Assembly: GCF_018619475.1 (NCBI RefSeq)
Contig: NZ_JAHFZG010000009.1
Location: 62,001-126,000 of the forward strand
DNA length: 64,000 nt
Reading direction: 5' to 3'
Source: Rhodomicrobium sp. Az07
GTDB lineage: Bacteria; Pseudomonadota; Alphaproteobacteria; Rhizobiales; Rhodomicrobiaceae
The position numbers and the translations under genes were made by a program. Below are positions 38,001 to 46,964 of this stretch, piece after piece. The notes beneath the pieces are model-generated. The model ran no database searches. It was not told where the DNA came from and saw nothing but the letters and a program-made list of their open reading frames with translations. Every line of letters starts with the position of its first letter. Position 1 is the first letter of the stretch.

Positions 38001-38534
38001 TCACCACCAGGCCATGCGGCCCATCACACCGTCACGCTTGATAAGCCAGTGATACAGCCCGCCGGCGATGTGCAGCGCGATCAGCAGAACGAGGATGCCC
38101 GCGCCGATCTGATGCGCGGCGGCGAGATTTTCCACTACGGGCTTTGGCTGCTGGTCGATCAGCGTCGGCAAATTGAAGAGGCCGTAGAAGCTCACGGGGC
38201 GGTTCGCAGCCTGGGAGAACAGGATGCCCACCAGCGGCTGCGCGATGAGCATGAGATACAGCGCGTAATGGTTCAGCCGGGAGCCGATGCGGATCAGTGC
38301 GGGCTGATCGTCGAGCATCGGAGGGTCGTTGTTGAAGCGCACAAGGAGGCGGATCAGCACCAGAAACAGGATGAGCGCGCCGGTCGCCTTGTGGAGACTG
38401 TAAAGCTGGCCGCGTATCGGATCGTCAGGGGCTATGCCTTTCGTCATGTAAGCGCCAAGCGCGAGCATGAAAAAAGCCAGGATTGCAATCGTCCAATGGA
38501 AGGTGCGGGCCCACGGCCCGTAACGAAAATTCAT
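38001..38534 (-). CDS. Cytochrome b561 family protein
   Basis: 177 residues with four membrane helices: residues about 11-29, 46-65, 87-107 and 142-163. Conserved His residues for two b haems are in TFHWTIAIL, YSLHKATGALIL, LNHYALYLML, AAHQIGAG and ALHIAGGLYHW. Such proteins pass electrons across the inner membrane, usually between quinol and a soluble donor or oxidant. It is divergent from a small membrane-protein gene. No partner gene for a periplasmic YceI-like protein is nearby. Confidence 0.92.
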   Translation of the reverse strand: MNFRYGPWARTFHWTIAILAFFMLALGAYMTKGIAPDDPIRGQLYSLHKATGALILFLVLIRLLVRFNNDPPMLDDQPALIRIGSRLNHYALYLMLIAQPLVGILFSQAANRPVSFYGLFNLPTLIDQQPKPVVENLAAAHQIGAGILVLLIALHIAGGLYHWLIKRDGVMGRMAWW

Positions 38535-38751
38535 TGCTTGCTCCAGCTCGTTACTTCCTGAAACGGGATGCGATGAACGCAGCCGTCCGTACCGCCAAGG
38601 ACGCCCCCGCTCTCGATTGAGACAGGATCGGGTTGACGGACGAAGTGAGCGCCGCGTTCAATGTGTAAGGACACGTTCGAGCCAGAGCGGTTCCAAAAGA
38701 AACTGGAATTCGTCTAAGTCGCGAACAGCCTCGCATCAGGGAGGGGAGTTG

Positions 38752-39135
38752 ATGTCGCCGGAGCTTATTCCTTTCATCATCCTCACGATAACGACTGCCG
38801 CCGCCGCGCTCGGATTGTATCTGTTCGCCTTGTTCCTGCAACGCAGGCGCGCCGCGAAGCTTGTGCTCGGCGCCCATATCCTTCTCGGCATGGCGGGGCT
38901 GGAGCAGGTTGCCGTCGTTATCCGGGGCGCGGCGCCGAGCGGAACGGCAGCGGCGGGACAATTCGGCACGGCGGCGGCCGGGCTGTTCGCGCTCTCGCTG
39001 TTCTCGGGCTTCATAGCGCCGATTGTCGCGCAGAGGTCGAAGCAGGGCGGCGTCGCGCTGCTCTATACCCATGTCGGGCTTGGCCTCGGTGGGTTCGCCT
39101 CTCTTCTCATCTGGTTCGGATCGTTCGCGATGTGA
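38752..39135 (+). CDS. Hypothetical membrane protein, four helices
   Basis: 127 residues from ATG 38752, which has GGGAGGGG ahead; the longer frame to 38617 is not supported. Hydrophobic helices at about 5-26 (LIPFIILTITTAAAALGLYLF), 37-57, 72-93 (QFGTAAAGLFALSLFSGFIAPIVA) and 103-125. It resembles small inner-membrane proteins of unknown function; no charged or cofactor-binding motif within the helices. Its gene is divergent from cytochrome b561, but a functional link is not shown. Confidence 0.72.
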   Translation: MSPELIPFIILTITTAAAALGLYLFALFLQRRRAAKLVLGAHILLGMAGLEQVAVVIRGAAPSGTAAAGQFGTAAAGLFALSLFSGFIAPIVAQRSKQGGVALLYTHVGLGLGGFASLLIWFGSFAM

Positions 39136-39255
39136 CCGTTCCCTCTCCGGCTTCACCGGAAAAAGGGCAGGGTGAGGGGCGCGCCCGCCGATCACATGCG
39201 ATGCCCCTGTCGGTTGGCTGCGCACCGAACCTGCGGCCCGGACGGCAGCGGATTG

Positions 39256-39849
39256 TCAGGATCCGTAGTAATAGGAGGCGAGGCTTTTGGCGGAGCCGGT
39301 GAGCGAGTTGACCGCACTCGTCAGGGCCGACGCCTCGGACGACGCCGCAGCAAGGAGCGTGCTGCTTGTCGAAGACGCGCTCGACGTAGCCGCGCTCGTC
39401 AGCGCATTCGCCGCGCTGGCGCCAAGCGTCGCCGTCTTGTAGAGGTTGTTCAGACGGGTCTGATAAGCGTTTGAAAGCGACGTCTGCGAGTAATCCTGAA
39501 GCGCGGCAAGCGTATTGCCGGACAGCCCCATGCCGCTCGCCGCCGCGGATGCCTCGATCTTGCTCAACCCGTAATTCACGCTTGCGGTGAAGCCGGGATC
39601 GGTCTGGAAGCTCTCATAATAGGCCTTCTGCGCATCCGATCCGGTCGCGCCGGTCGCGTCGTTGTAGAGCGTGAGCGCGTTCGTGCCCGCCGTGAGATAA
39701 GGCTGCTGATAGCTCACAGCCTGTTCGTAACGCTTCTGCTGAAGCGCGGCCGCCTCCTTCGCGGCCTTCGCCGTCGTCTGCGCGCCAAGATAGGAGGCCG
39801 CCGCCGAAGTTGCGCCACCAAGAAGGGCCGTTACTGCTGCTTCTGCCAT
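39256..39849 (-). CDS. Phage DNA-transfer/internal virion-like protein
   Basis: 197 residues from ATG 39849 (AGGA ahead). An Ala/Ser/Thr-rich helical protein: an early amphipathic stretch (TALLGGATSAAASYLGAQTTAKAAKEAAALQ), the recurring phage motif QPYLTAGTNALTLYNDATGATG with FQTDPGFTASVNYGLSKIEASAAASGMGLSGNTLAALQ, then a low-complexity Ala/Ser tail. Related proteins are usual after the stopper genes of P22-like podoviruses and are annotated as DNA-transfer or tail-associated proteins. Last gene of this virion module before host DNA; it overlaps the GNAT gene by 19 bases. Confidence 0.72.
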   Translation of the reverse strand: MAEAAVTALLGGATSAAASYLGAQTTAKAAKEAAALQQKRYEQAVSYQQPYLTAGTNALTLYNDATGATGSDAQKAYYESFQTDPGFTASVNYGLSKIEASAAASGMGLSGNTLAALQDYSQTSLSNAYQTRLNNLYKTATLGASAANALTSAATSSASSTSSTLLAAASSEASALTSAVNSLTGSAKSLASYYYGS

Positions 39850-40277
39850 GGGAGATCCTTTGCGTAGACTGTTTCGAGAGGCTGAAACTGAAGCCGTTCG
39901 AGCAGCGCAAGCGTGCGCGGCGCGCGCCCTGCAACGATGAGCCGCGCTGCGCCCATTTCCTTCGCCCACACCTCGAAGGCGCGGAGCAGATGGGCGCCGT
40001 ACCCGCGCGCGTCGGGCAGCGCGTACCACGCCGTCTTGAACGCGGTCGGCTCGCCCGTGAGGTAATGTGGCGCGATCATCCCGGCGAGGAAGGCCGCCGC
40101 GGGCTCCTTCGCCGCGAGCAGCACGCGCCCCGGCTCACCAATTTGCGCGAAGGCGAAGCGGGCAAGCGCGCGGGGATCGACGCGGCGTCCGCCTTCCTCG
40201 GCATAGAACCGCAAGCCCAGTTCCACGAAACGGGCGACATCGCCCTCGTCCGCCTGGCGTATGACGCCCCTATTCAT
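39831..40277 (-). CDS. GNAT-like acetyltransferase within the virion module
   Basis: 148 residues, ATG overlapping the stop of the TIM-barrel gene (ATGA). Short GNAT domain: VIRQADEGDVARFVELGLRF at the start, strand LLAAKEPAAAFLAGMIAPHYL, acetyl-CoA region LPDARGYGAHLLRAFEVWAKEMGAARLIVAG, and the end ALLERLQFQPLETVYAKDL. Such genes are found in virion operons of several podoviruses, where their target is unknown; modification of a capsid or host protein is speculation. Translational coupling on both sides shows that it belongs to the phage transcript. Confidence 0.8.
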   Translation of the reverse strand: MNRGVIRQADEGDVARFVELGLRFYAEEGGRRVDPRALARFAFAQIGEPGRVLLAAKEPAAAFLAGMIAPHYLTGEPTAFKTAWYALPDARGYGAHLLRAFEVWAKEMGAARLIVAGRAPRTLALLERLQFQPLETVYAKDLPWQKQQ

Positions 40278-42418
40278 GTGGCGAGCCTGTTCTGTGCGCG
40301 AAGCACCGCAAGCAATGAATTGATCGCGGCGGCGGCTTCCGATGTGGTCGGCTCAAGCGGCACGTTTGCGATCGCGCCGCCCTTTGCGAACTCGATGCTC
40401 TGGAAGAAATCCGCATACTGCTTGTCGAGCTTGCCCGTCGCCGGGTCCACGATATAGGGGTGGCGGGGCGCGTAGGTCGTCGTCTTGGCCATGCTGTCAA
40501 GCTCCGTCGGCAAGGCATAGGTCGATAGCTTGCCCGCGATCCAGTGGCCGTAGGACCAGTTCGCGGCATCGCTCCAGACCCACCAGGAAAGCGGGAAATA
40601 GGGATAGGGCCGCGCGTCCCACGTGTAGATCATGATGCGGGACACATCGACCATGCGGCCGTCATAAACGGTGCTTTGCGGATTGTTCGCCTCATCGAAA
40701 GCGCCGTCCGTCTCGTCGAAGAAGCGCAGCATCGAATGCAGATAACGGCGCTGGATGAGGTTGTCCGGCAGGCCGGTCGAGTAATACGGCACGCCGCTTT
40801 CCGCCGATTTCGGGTCGTAGAACACGTTCGGCTGGTTCGATCCCTTGTCGATGGAGGGGCAGCCGAGTTCGGTGAACCAGAACGGCTTGGAGCATGGCAC
40901 CCACGCCGTCGGCTCCGTCGCCTCGACGCCGCCGTGGCGGTCGAAATGGGCGTTCGACCACCAGCCTAATATATCCTTGTAGCGGTAGATCCACGGCTTG
41001 TTGTAGCCCCCGTCGGTGATCGGCGAGCGCACCTGCGCGTCGCGGTCGGCAGTGCCGGCATAATACCAGTCGTAACCCTCGCCGCCCCTGATATTGCCCA
41101 TCAGGTAGTCGTAATCGCTGATGGCCGTCAGCGTGCCGTCGTCCTTCAGCGCGCAGTCGATGTTGGGCGTGCCGTCGCGCCAATCCGAGAGCGGCCAATA
41201 ATTGTCGAAGGCGATGGCGTCGATGTTCGGGTCAGCCCACAGCGCGTCGAGATGGAAGATCGCGTCGCCGGAACCGTCGGGCGGCTGGTGGCCGAACCAT
41301 TCGGACCAGTCGGCGGCGTAGGAAAGCTGTGCGCCCGGCAGGATGGCTTTCACGTCCGCCGCGAGTTGCTTCAGCGCCGCCACGAACGGATAGCCGCCGT
41401 CCGCGCCTCGCAGCCATGTGAGGCCGCGAAGCTCCGTGCCGAGCAGAAAAATGTCGACGCCCCCCGCGTCGGCGCAAAGCTGCGCGTAGTGCAGCACGAA
41501 GGCGCGATACGGCTCCACGAACGCCGCAACTTCCGCCTCGACCTCGGCCGACTCGCCCGCCGTGCCGTAAGCCTTGGTGATGCGTCCGCGCCAGGGATAG
41601 ACCGGCTGGCTAGCGCCGCCCGAATACGGATCCGGCAGAGTGTTGCCCGCCGGAATATCCATCAGGATGAACGGCGTAAACGCGACTTCGAGCTTGCGCG
41701 CCTTCAGTTCCTTGATGCAGTCGATCAGCGAAATGTCATCCGGCGTGCCGCCGAACGCCGCGTTGCCGTCCACCTGCGAAACGACATGCGCCTCGGTGCG
41801 GGACATGCCGGCGCAGCTCCAGCGGTGCGGCATCGTCTCGAAGCTCGCCCGCGTGACGCCCGGCACGAGTTTGCACTCGCCCGCGCGAAGGTCGGTGCCG
41901 TACCACGACACGAACAGGTTCACGAGCTTCACGTTAGGCAACTGGCTCTGCATCAGGTTGAGCGAGGTCGCCCAGTCGCATGCGGCGTTGCCGATGCGCC
42001 CGGCCTTCTTCGCGGCGCTATAGGCGACAAGCCACAGATCGCGGTCATGGATGCTGAAGCCGTTTTCGGTGGCGACATATTCCGCGCCGGTCACGATCTG
42101 GTCGCGCACCACCTCATAGGGCGCATAGGCGAACTCGGTCGCGGCGGGGATCATGGTCACGGCGCGGATGGCGCTGGCATAGGCCGTTTCGTTCGCATCG
42201 AAGCCCCTGTCGATCCAGCCTTGCGCGGCAAATTCGCGGATGAGCGCGTTCGCCGTGGCGGCCACCTCGGTCCATGACGCGTCGCTTTCGAGATCGGGGA
42301 TGGCGGGGCCGATGCGTCCCGTGAACTTGGTAAGGAATGCGCGCGTGTTGTTGTCGACGCGGCCCCTGCCGTCGACCGAGAAGCCGAACGGGCTGAAAAG
42401 ATTGTCCTTTCCGCTCAT
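40274..42418 (-). CDS. GTA-type TIM-barrel protein (stand-alone part of the GTA host-specificity protein)
   Basis: 714 residues. The central part (about 200-560) carries the string of motifs of the GTA TIM-barrel-like domain: FILMDIPAGNTLPDPYSG, VYPWRGRIT, LLGTELRGLTWLRGADG, YAADWSEWFGHQPPDGSGD, FDNYWPLSDWRDG, GGEGYDWYYAGTADRDAQ, RYKDILGWWSNAHFDRHGG and WFTELGCPSIDKGSNQPN. In gene transfer agents and related siphophages this domain is part of a larger tail protein with fibronectin and receptor-binding parts; those are absent here and a different N-terminus (about 1-190) is present. Glycan binding or hydrolysis by the barrel is likely from the fold; catalytic residues are not proven. Preceded by GAGG at the start. 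Confidence 0.87.
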   Translation of the reverse strand: MSGKDNLFSPFGFSVDGRGRVDNNTRAFLTKFTGRIGPAIPDLESDASWTEVAATANALIREFAAQGWIDRGFDANETAYASAIRAVTMIPAATEFAYAPYEVVRDQIVTGAEYVATENGFSIHDRDLWLVAYSAAKKAGRIGNAACDWATSLNLMQSQLPNVKLVNLFVSWYGTDLRAGECKLVPGVTRASFETMPHRWSCAGMSRTEAHVVSQVDGNAAFGGTPDDISLIDCIKELKARKLEVAFTPFILMDIPAGNTLPDPYSGGASQPVYPWRGRITKAYGTAGESAEVEAEVAAFVEPYRAFVLHYAQLCADAGGVDIFLLGTELRGLTWLRGADGGYPFVAALKQLAADVKAILPGAQLSYAADWSEWFGHQPPDGSGDAIFHLDALWADPNIDAIAFDNYWPLSDWRDGTPNIDCALKDDGTLTAISDYDYLMGNIRGGEGYDWYYAGTADRDAQVRSPITDGGYNKPWIYRYKDILGWWSNAHFDRHGGVEATEPTAWVPCSKPFWFTELGCPSIDKGSNQPNVFYDPKSAESGVPYYSTGLPDNLIQRRYLHSMLRFFDETDGAFDEANNPQSTVYDGRMVDVSRIMIYTWDARPYPYFPLSWWVWSDAANWSYGHWIAGKLSTYALPTELDSMAKTTTYAPRHPYIVDPATGKLDKQYADFFQSIEFAKGGAIANVPLEPTTSEAAAAINSLLAVLRAQNRLAT

Positions 42419-42428
42419 GATGCGGACC

Positions 42429-43853
42429 TCATGGCGCGATGGCGCGCACGCGCGCTTTAGCCGACAGGATGCCGCGCATCACCGGCGACGACGACGCGAG
42501 GCGAAACGTTCGTCCGCCGCGTGGCGCCGCGCCGAGCTGGTGGAAACTCACGACAGCAAAGCGCTCGCCCACGCGCCCGAGCGCGGCAACGCGCCCGCCA
42601 ACCCATGTCGCGCCGCCGTCGTCCGACCAGTCCAGCATGAGCTTCGGGTCGGCGGCCTCCTCGTCGTCGCCCGTGATACCGACCCCCGGAATGATGTCCA
42701 CGTCGAGTTGGTCGACGATGAGACCGTTCGGGAAGGCGTGCAGCGGCGCGGACTGCGCGAGAAAGAGGTAAGGCTGGCCGCTGGCCGTATAGGATGCGTC
42801 GTCCAGCGCGTGAAGACTGGCGTCGAGGCTTGAACCGATGACAACCTTGCCATTGAATGAGGCATGTCCGCGCGCCGTCCAATAGCGGAGGTCGCCGCTG
42901 GCGCGCTCATGCCAGAGCCCCGTTGAGAGGTCGAATTCGAACGTCCAGTATGGGCTCGTGATGGCATAGAAATCGTGCCCGTTGAAATGCGTGTAAACGG
43001 CATGAAGCGCGCGCCGCTCGTCCCATGACAACGCGGCGATGGCCCGCTCTATGGCGTGGGTGGAGATGCGCTGCGGCTCCGAGCCGGTGAGTTGGCGGAC
43101 GACGCCGTTATGATCCACGAACAGGAGCGAATCCGCCACGCTCGCGACCGTGTGCTCCGCGATGCAGCCGATGTCGATGTCGGCGCGGATTGGCGCGAAG
43201 GCAAACGGCGTCGTGCCCGCGTTCTCCCAGATTTCGAGGCTCGCCTCGCCGAGCGCAATCAGCGCGCCGCGATGGGTGACGACGCGGCGAAGCCCGTCCG
43301 AACGGCTCGTGGCGGTGGCGAAGGAAAGCGCGTTCACCGTTTCCGCATCGTTCAGCGCGGTGTGGAAGATGCGCCCGTCCGCGATGGAGAAGACGAGATA
43401 TCCGTCCAGGAAGGTTACGCTATTCGGCGCGGGCAGGCTCGTGATCTCCGCCCCGGCGATGGCGTTCGTCGCGGTATCGAGCACGTAATAAATGTCGTCG
43501 GCGACGATGCCGATCTTCGGGTCGGCTTCCTGGTTCGCGGCCATGATGACCATGCCGCCGCCCGCGATTTCGCCAGTAAGCTGTGTCGCGTTGCCCGCAT
43601 CGTCGAACAGCGCGGCGCGGGAACCGGCAACCACGTAAAGCCCCTTGCCATAGACATAGAGCATGCCCCGGCACGGGCCGTCGAGCCCGGTCGCGCCCCG
43701 GTCGAAACGGCTTGTGCCCGGCACCGCGTAAACCGGAAGCGAGGCCTTCGCCGCCTGTCCCATGGCCTCGGCATAGCCGTTGAGAAGGCGCTGGTTCGAC
43801 ACGAAGCCGCTTTTGTCCTTGTTCGACGTGTGACCGAATTCGACGGAAACCAT
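42429..43853 (-). CDS. P22 gp10-like packaged-DNA stabilisation / tail stopper protein
   Basis: 474 residues from ATG 43853 (MVSVEFGHTSNKDKSGF). A beta-propeller-like protein with repeated strands (GMLYVYGKGLYVVAGSRAALFDDAGNATQLTG; VTFLDGYLVFSIADGRIFHTAL; ADSLLFVDHNGVVRQLTG; YWTFEFDLSTGLWHER). These features and the position after the gp4-like gene match P22 gp10, which forms the hexameric ring that closes the portal channel after packaging. The C-terminal part has DWSDDGGATW, common to this family. Confidence 0.8.
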   Translation of the reverse strand: MVSVEFGHTSNKDKSGFVSNQRLLNGYAEAMGQAAKASLPVYAVPGTSRFDRGATGLDGPCRGMLYVYGKGLYVVAGSRAALFDDAGNATQLTGEIAGGGMVIMAANQEADPKIGIVADDIYYVLDTATNAIAGAEITSLPAPNSVTFLDGYLVFSIADGRIFHTALNDAETVNALSFATATSRSDGLRRVVTHRGALIALGEASLEIWENAGTTPFAFAPIRADIDIGCIAEHTVASVADSLLFVDHNGVVRQLTGSEPQRISTHAIERAIAALSWDERRALHAVYTHFNGHDFYAITSPYWTFEFDLSTGLWHERASGDLRYWTARGHASFNGKVVIGSSLDASLHALDDASYTASGQPYLFLAQSAPLHAFPNGLIVDQLDVDIIPGVGITGDDEEAADPKLMLDWSDDGGATWVGGRVAALGRVGERFAVVSFHQLGAAPRGGRTFRLASSSPVMRGILSAKARVRAIAP

Positions 43854-43937
43854 GACATGCCTCAGGAGCTTGACCGCCACGGCGGTTGACGGGTTGAGAG
43901 CGTTCGAGCGCGGGGCGGCGGGTGGCGCCGCCCCGTT

Positions 43938-44327
43938 TTATCGGCGTTGGCTCGGCAGCGCGGTGAGCGCCCGGTCCTGCGCTGCGCCCGGCGCGTTGAC
44001 GAAGGCGGCAAGCATTGCCGCATAAGCCTTCTTCGCGCGGCTCTGGATCGAGGATTGCGCCTCGATGCCGCTTTCGCTCGCCAGTTCGACCGCAAGCAGC
44101 GCTTTCGCCCCTTCCACGAAACGCGCCGGAAGCGGGAAATCGTCGTCGAGGTCGGCGGTCTCCGGTGTTACGCTGCCCGCGACGATGCCGTCGGCGGCCC
44201 ATGCCGACAGCATGCCGGCGTAGGCATTCAGCCCGGCGACGGCGCGCGCCGGATCGAGGTTCGCGCCGAGCGGCAGAAGGCCCAGCCGCCGGTACGCGCC
44301 GGTGATGACGTCACGCGCTGTAGTCAT
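43938..44327 (-). CDS. P22 gp4-like tail accessory / head completion protein
   Basis: 129 residues. The opening MTTARDVITGAYRRLGLLPLGANLDPARAVAGLNAYAGMLSAWAADG is the typical helical N-terminus of the P22 gp4 family, and the remaining helices bind the portal ring. In P22, gp4 binds the filled head first and lets gp10 attach, which fits the order here (gp4 then gp10). The start overlaps the 97-residue gene by 17 bases. Confidence 0.82.
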   Translation of the reverse strand: MTTARDVITGAYRRLGLLPLGANLDPARAVAGLNAYAGMLSAWAADGIVAGSVTPETADLDDDFPLPARFVEGAKALLAVELASESGIEAQSSIQSRAKKAYAAMLAAFVNAPGAAQDRALTALPSQRR

Positions 44328-44604
44328 GCAGAACCTCGCCGAGCGCTTGTCGAAGCCGCGCTTTCGTCCAGCCGGGATCGACCTTCAGGCCGCACTCGGC
44401 GGCAAGTTCGAGAAGGCGCCGACGGGACAGTGTGTCGAGCGCTTCGGTTTCGGGCGCGCCCGCATCCGGCGATGCGTCCTCCGCTGCGCTGCCGTCGAGG
44501 ACGGGAAAGCGCTGCCAGCCCTCCCCGTGCGGCACGTCGCGCACGTTACCGAAAAGGCGAGCTTCGCCCTTCCGGTACATCCAGAGCCGTGTGTCGGCGT
44601 GCAT
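44311..44604 (-). CDS. Small phage protein with HeH/SAP-like C-terminal motif
   Basis: 97 residues; ATG 44604 overlaps the previous stop by one base (TGATG). The first 40 residues look like a small beta domain (TRLWMYRKGEARLFGNV). The last 40 (LSRRRLLELAAECGLKVDPGWTKARLRQALGEVL) form the two-helix pattern of HeH/LEM/SAP-type domains, often DNA-associated. It lies between coat and gp4-like genes, where P22-like phages often carry small accessory genes. Function unknown. Confidence 0.7.
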   Translation of the reverse strand: MHADTRLWMYRKGEARLFGNVRDVPHGEGWQRFPVLDGSAAEDASPDAGAPETEALDTLSRRRLLELAAECGLKVDPGWTKARLRQALGEVLHDYSA

Positions 44605-44858
44605 CACGCGCCTTTCATCAGGCCCAGGCCGACGAGGGTCGCGCGGATCTCGTTCAGGAGCGTGACGATCGCTTGCGCCTGGGCTTCGGTGAAGCCGTAA
44701 GGCTCGACATTGGTTGGCGCCGAATCGGGCACCGCCGCCTGCGCGGACCCGAAGCGCTGCGGGGATGGCGTGGCGTTGTAAAACGAGATGAGGTCGCTCG
44801 CGCTCTGGCCGAGCACGGTGCCGTCGGGGTTGCCGTCGGAGAGATGGCGAACGGGCAT
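44604..44858 (-). CDS. Small phage virion-associated protein (head-fibre-like)
   Basis: 84 residues, AGGAG ahead of ATG 44858. The C-terminal motif TEAQAQAIVTLLNEIRATLVGLGLMKGA recurs in many short phage proteins encoded directly after the major capsid gene, some annotated as head fibre proteins. The N-terminal half has the usual DGTVLGQSASDLISFYNATPSPQ pattern. It may decorate the capsid surface; this is inference from family and place. Confidence 0.72.
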   Translation of the reverse strand: MPVRHLSDGNPDGTVLGQSASDLISFYNATPSPQRFGSAQAAVPDSAPTNVEPYGFTEAQAQAIVTLLNEIRATLVGLGLMKGA

Positions 44859-44903
44859 GGGTGTTCTCCTGATATGAGGGCGATAGGCGCTGCGCTCGCG
44901 GCT

Positions 44904-46130
44904 TTACGCGGCCGAGCCGGAAAGGCGCGTGGCGAGGTCGGGGTAGATCGGCTTGACGCCATAGAGGATGTCGAGCCGCCACATGTTGATGTCATTGACG
45001 ATGTCGTAATCGCAGATGACGCGGATCGAGAGACCGTTGTAGCTCTGCCGCGCCTTCTTGGCCGCGCCCTCCGGCAGTTCCATCGGCACCATGCAGAGCG
45101 CGAACGCGTTCTCATGGAAGACGAGGTTCTGCGGATAGTTGGCGCCCGCCGTGCCCGCGAATGTCAGCGCCGCGTTGGCCGCAGGTGCCGCGCCCACCGT
45201 CTGATACTGGCCTGAGACGATGATCGCGGGCGAGATCGTCAACGCGTCGGTTGCGCCGGTTGCGGTGACGGGCGCTTTCACGACGAACTGCTGGAGATAC
45301 GGCAGCACCTGCTTCGTGACGGGGTTCACGGCGTAGACACCCGCGATGGTGAAAACGTCGCCCGCGTTGAGCGTTGCGCCCGCCGTCAGGCCGTCCACGA
45401 GGATAGTCGTTTCGTCCGTGTCCTTCGCGGCGAGCCAGGTGGTTACACCGCTCGCTTGAGCCGCGCCTGAGATCACCGGCGTGCCCGCATGATTGCCCAC
45501 CGTGTAGTTGACGACGTTCTGCGAGGCGTAGCAGTCGGTGTTGCCGACGAGCGGAAGGCGCGACTTTTCGAGCGCGGTCTTCGCCACATCCGGCACGTGC
45601 AGGCTCGTGAAGCTCGACGCCATGCCATAGAAGTCAGCGGGCGAGAGGCAAGCCGTGCGCGGGCTCGGCACCGCCATTTCGTCGAGGCGCTGCGGCGCGG
45701 CGATGAAGGCTTTATAGCCGTCGAGCGTCTTCCCCGGCGTGCCGACCCAGTTCCAAACCGACTTGTAGAGCGACAGCACGTCGAGATCGACCTGGTTCGC
45801 CAGTGCGATCATGGGATGCTTCAGATAGCGCTCGGCAAAGCGGTCGATGGAGAGCGTGAGGTCTTTCGTCGGGAAGCGAAGGTCTACGCCCCGTTGCGTG
45901 TCAACCTTGATCTGCACCTTGCCTTCGGTCGCGTCCTGCATCTGCGCGACAGAGCCGGAACGGACGGCATATTTCACCGGCTTCCGGATGGTGAGCGTGT
46001 CGCCGATCTTCGATTCACCGAATTCGGCCTCGTAGGCGCGATAGACCATCTTCGCGGCCACGAGATTATTGTCGAGCTGCATCAAACCTTCTTTGGCGAT
46101 GAGACTCGGTGTGAGGAGGGTAGAGGCCAT
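44904..46130 (-). CDS. Major capsid protein, P22 coat family
   Basis: 408 residues from ATG 46130 (AAGGAG nine bases ahead); the much longer open frame upstream is not coding. Start MASTLLTPSLIAKEGLMQLDNNLVAAKMVYRAYEAEFGESKIGDTLTIRKPVKY is characteristic of P22 gp5-like HK97-fold coat proteins. A beta-rich inserted domain appears at about 200-330. It forms the icosahedral shell with the scaffold protein encoded just upstream. No disruption is seen, so the shell gene is intact. Confidence 0.87.
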   Translation of the reverse strand: MASTLLTPSLIAKEGLMQLDNNLVAAKMVYRAYEAEFGESKIGDTLTIRKPVKYAVRSGSVAQMQDATEGKVQIKVDTQRGVDLRFPTKDLTLSIDRFAERYLKHPMIALANQVDLDVLSLYKSVWNWVGTPGKTLDGYKAFIAAPQRLDEMAVPSPRTACLSPADFYGMASSFTSLHVPDVAKTALEKSRLPLVGNTDCYASQNVVNYTVGNHAGTPVISGAAQASGVTTWLAAKDTDETTILVDGLTAGATLNAGDVFTIAGVYAVNPVTKQVLPYLQQFVVKAPVTATGATDALTISPAIIVSGQYQTVGAAPAANAALTFAGTAGANYPQNLVFHENAFALCMVPMELPEGAAKKARQSYNGLSIRVICDYDIVNDINMWRLDILYGVKPIYPDLATRLSGSAA

Positions 46131-46210
46131 GCGGGGAGGCTCCTTGGATTGAGGGAGGCGCGCCTGTTTCGAGGCGGGGCGCCGGACGGACAGCCGTTTG
46201 CCGGGATGCG

Positions 46211-46936
46211 TCAGAAGCCGCGGGCGCGGCGATATTCGTCGAAGCTCATCTGGTCGAGCGGCTTGGCCGCGCTGCCGCCGCGCCCGGTGAGCGCGCCGAT
46301 TGGCTCTGGAGCGCGGCTGATGGCAGACTGCGCGGTGTCGAGCCGGGCTTCGAGCCGCGCGATTGCCATCACCTGACTGACCGGCGGCAGCGCCGCGAGG
46401 CGCGCGGCTTCGCCCGGATTCTTGCCGAGGAAATAGGCAATCTCCGCCCCTAGCGGCGTTTCGCGGATTGCTTCGGCCATGATCGGCGTGACGGCAAGGT
46501 TCGGATTGTGCGCCACCTCGTCGAAGTCGGGCACCCTTTCGCGGAAGGCGGCGGTGGATTCGCCCCACGCGTCATAGGCGGCGCGCGATGCGATCTCCCG
46601 CGCCTGTTCCGCTTGCCGCGCCAGAATTTCCGCACCGACCTCGCGCACGGCCTGCTCGGCCACGGCGCGAGTGTAGTCCTCGGGCGTGCGGTAATCCTGC
46701 GGCCGGCCGGCGTTCTGCAACCGCTGGCGAAGCGCCTGCGCTTGCGCCGCGCTCGTCTGCGCGAGGGCGTCGGCAACCTCCTTGTCGCGAATGAGGCGGT
46801 CGACCCGGGCCTTGCGGGGCGCGCCCTTGCGCTGTGCAGGGCCATTGCGGCCTCCGGCTTCGCTCGCATCGTCCTGAAAGGCGGAAATAGCCAAGGCGGC
46901 TTCGTCCGCCGACGTGGTGTCGTCGGGGGTGGTCAT
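46211..46936 (-). CDS. Phage scaffolding protein
   Basis: 241 residues from ATG 46936 (AAAGGA ahead). Highly charged and helical, with long Glu/Arg/Ala heptads (DKEVADALAQTSAAQAQALRQRLQNAG) and a basic C-terminal tip (LDQMSFDEYRRARGF) such as P22 gp8 uses to bind coat. Its place between portal and coat genes is that of the scaffold in P22-like phages. Scaffold sequences diverge quickly, so the call leans on composition and synteny. Confidence 0.78.
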   Translation of the reverse strand: MTTPDDTTSADEAALAISAFQDDASEAGGRNGPAQRKGAPRKARVDRLIRDKEVADALAQTSAAQAQALRQRLQNAGRPQDYRTPEDYTRAVAEQAVREVGAEILARQAEQAREIASRAAYDAWGESTAAFRERVPDFDEVAHNPNLAVTPIMAEAIRETPLGAEIAYFLGKNPGEAARLAALPPVSQVMAIARLEARLDTAQSAISRAPEPIGALTGRGGSAAKPLDQMSFDEYRRARGF

Positions 46937-46964
46937 GCGCGGTCCTTTTGCTGATGGGAGAAAA

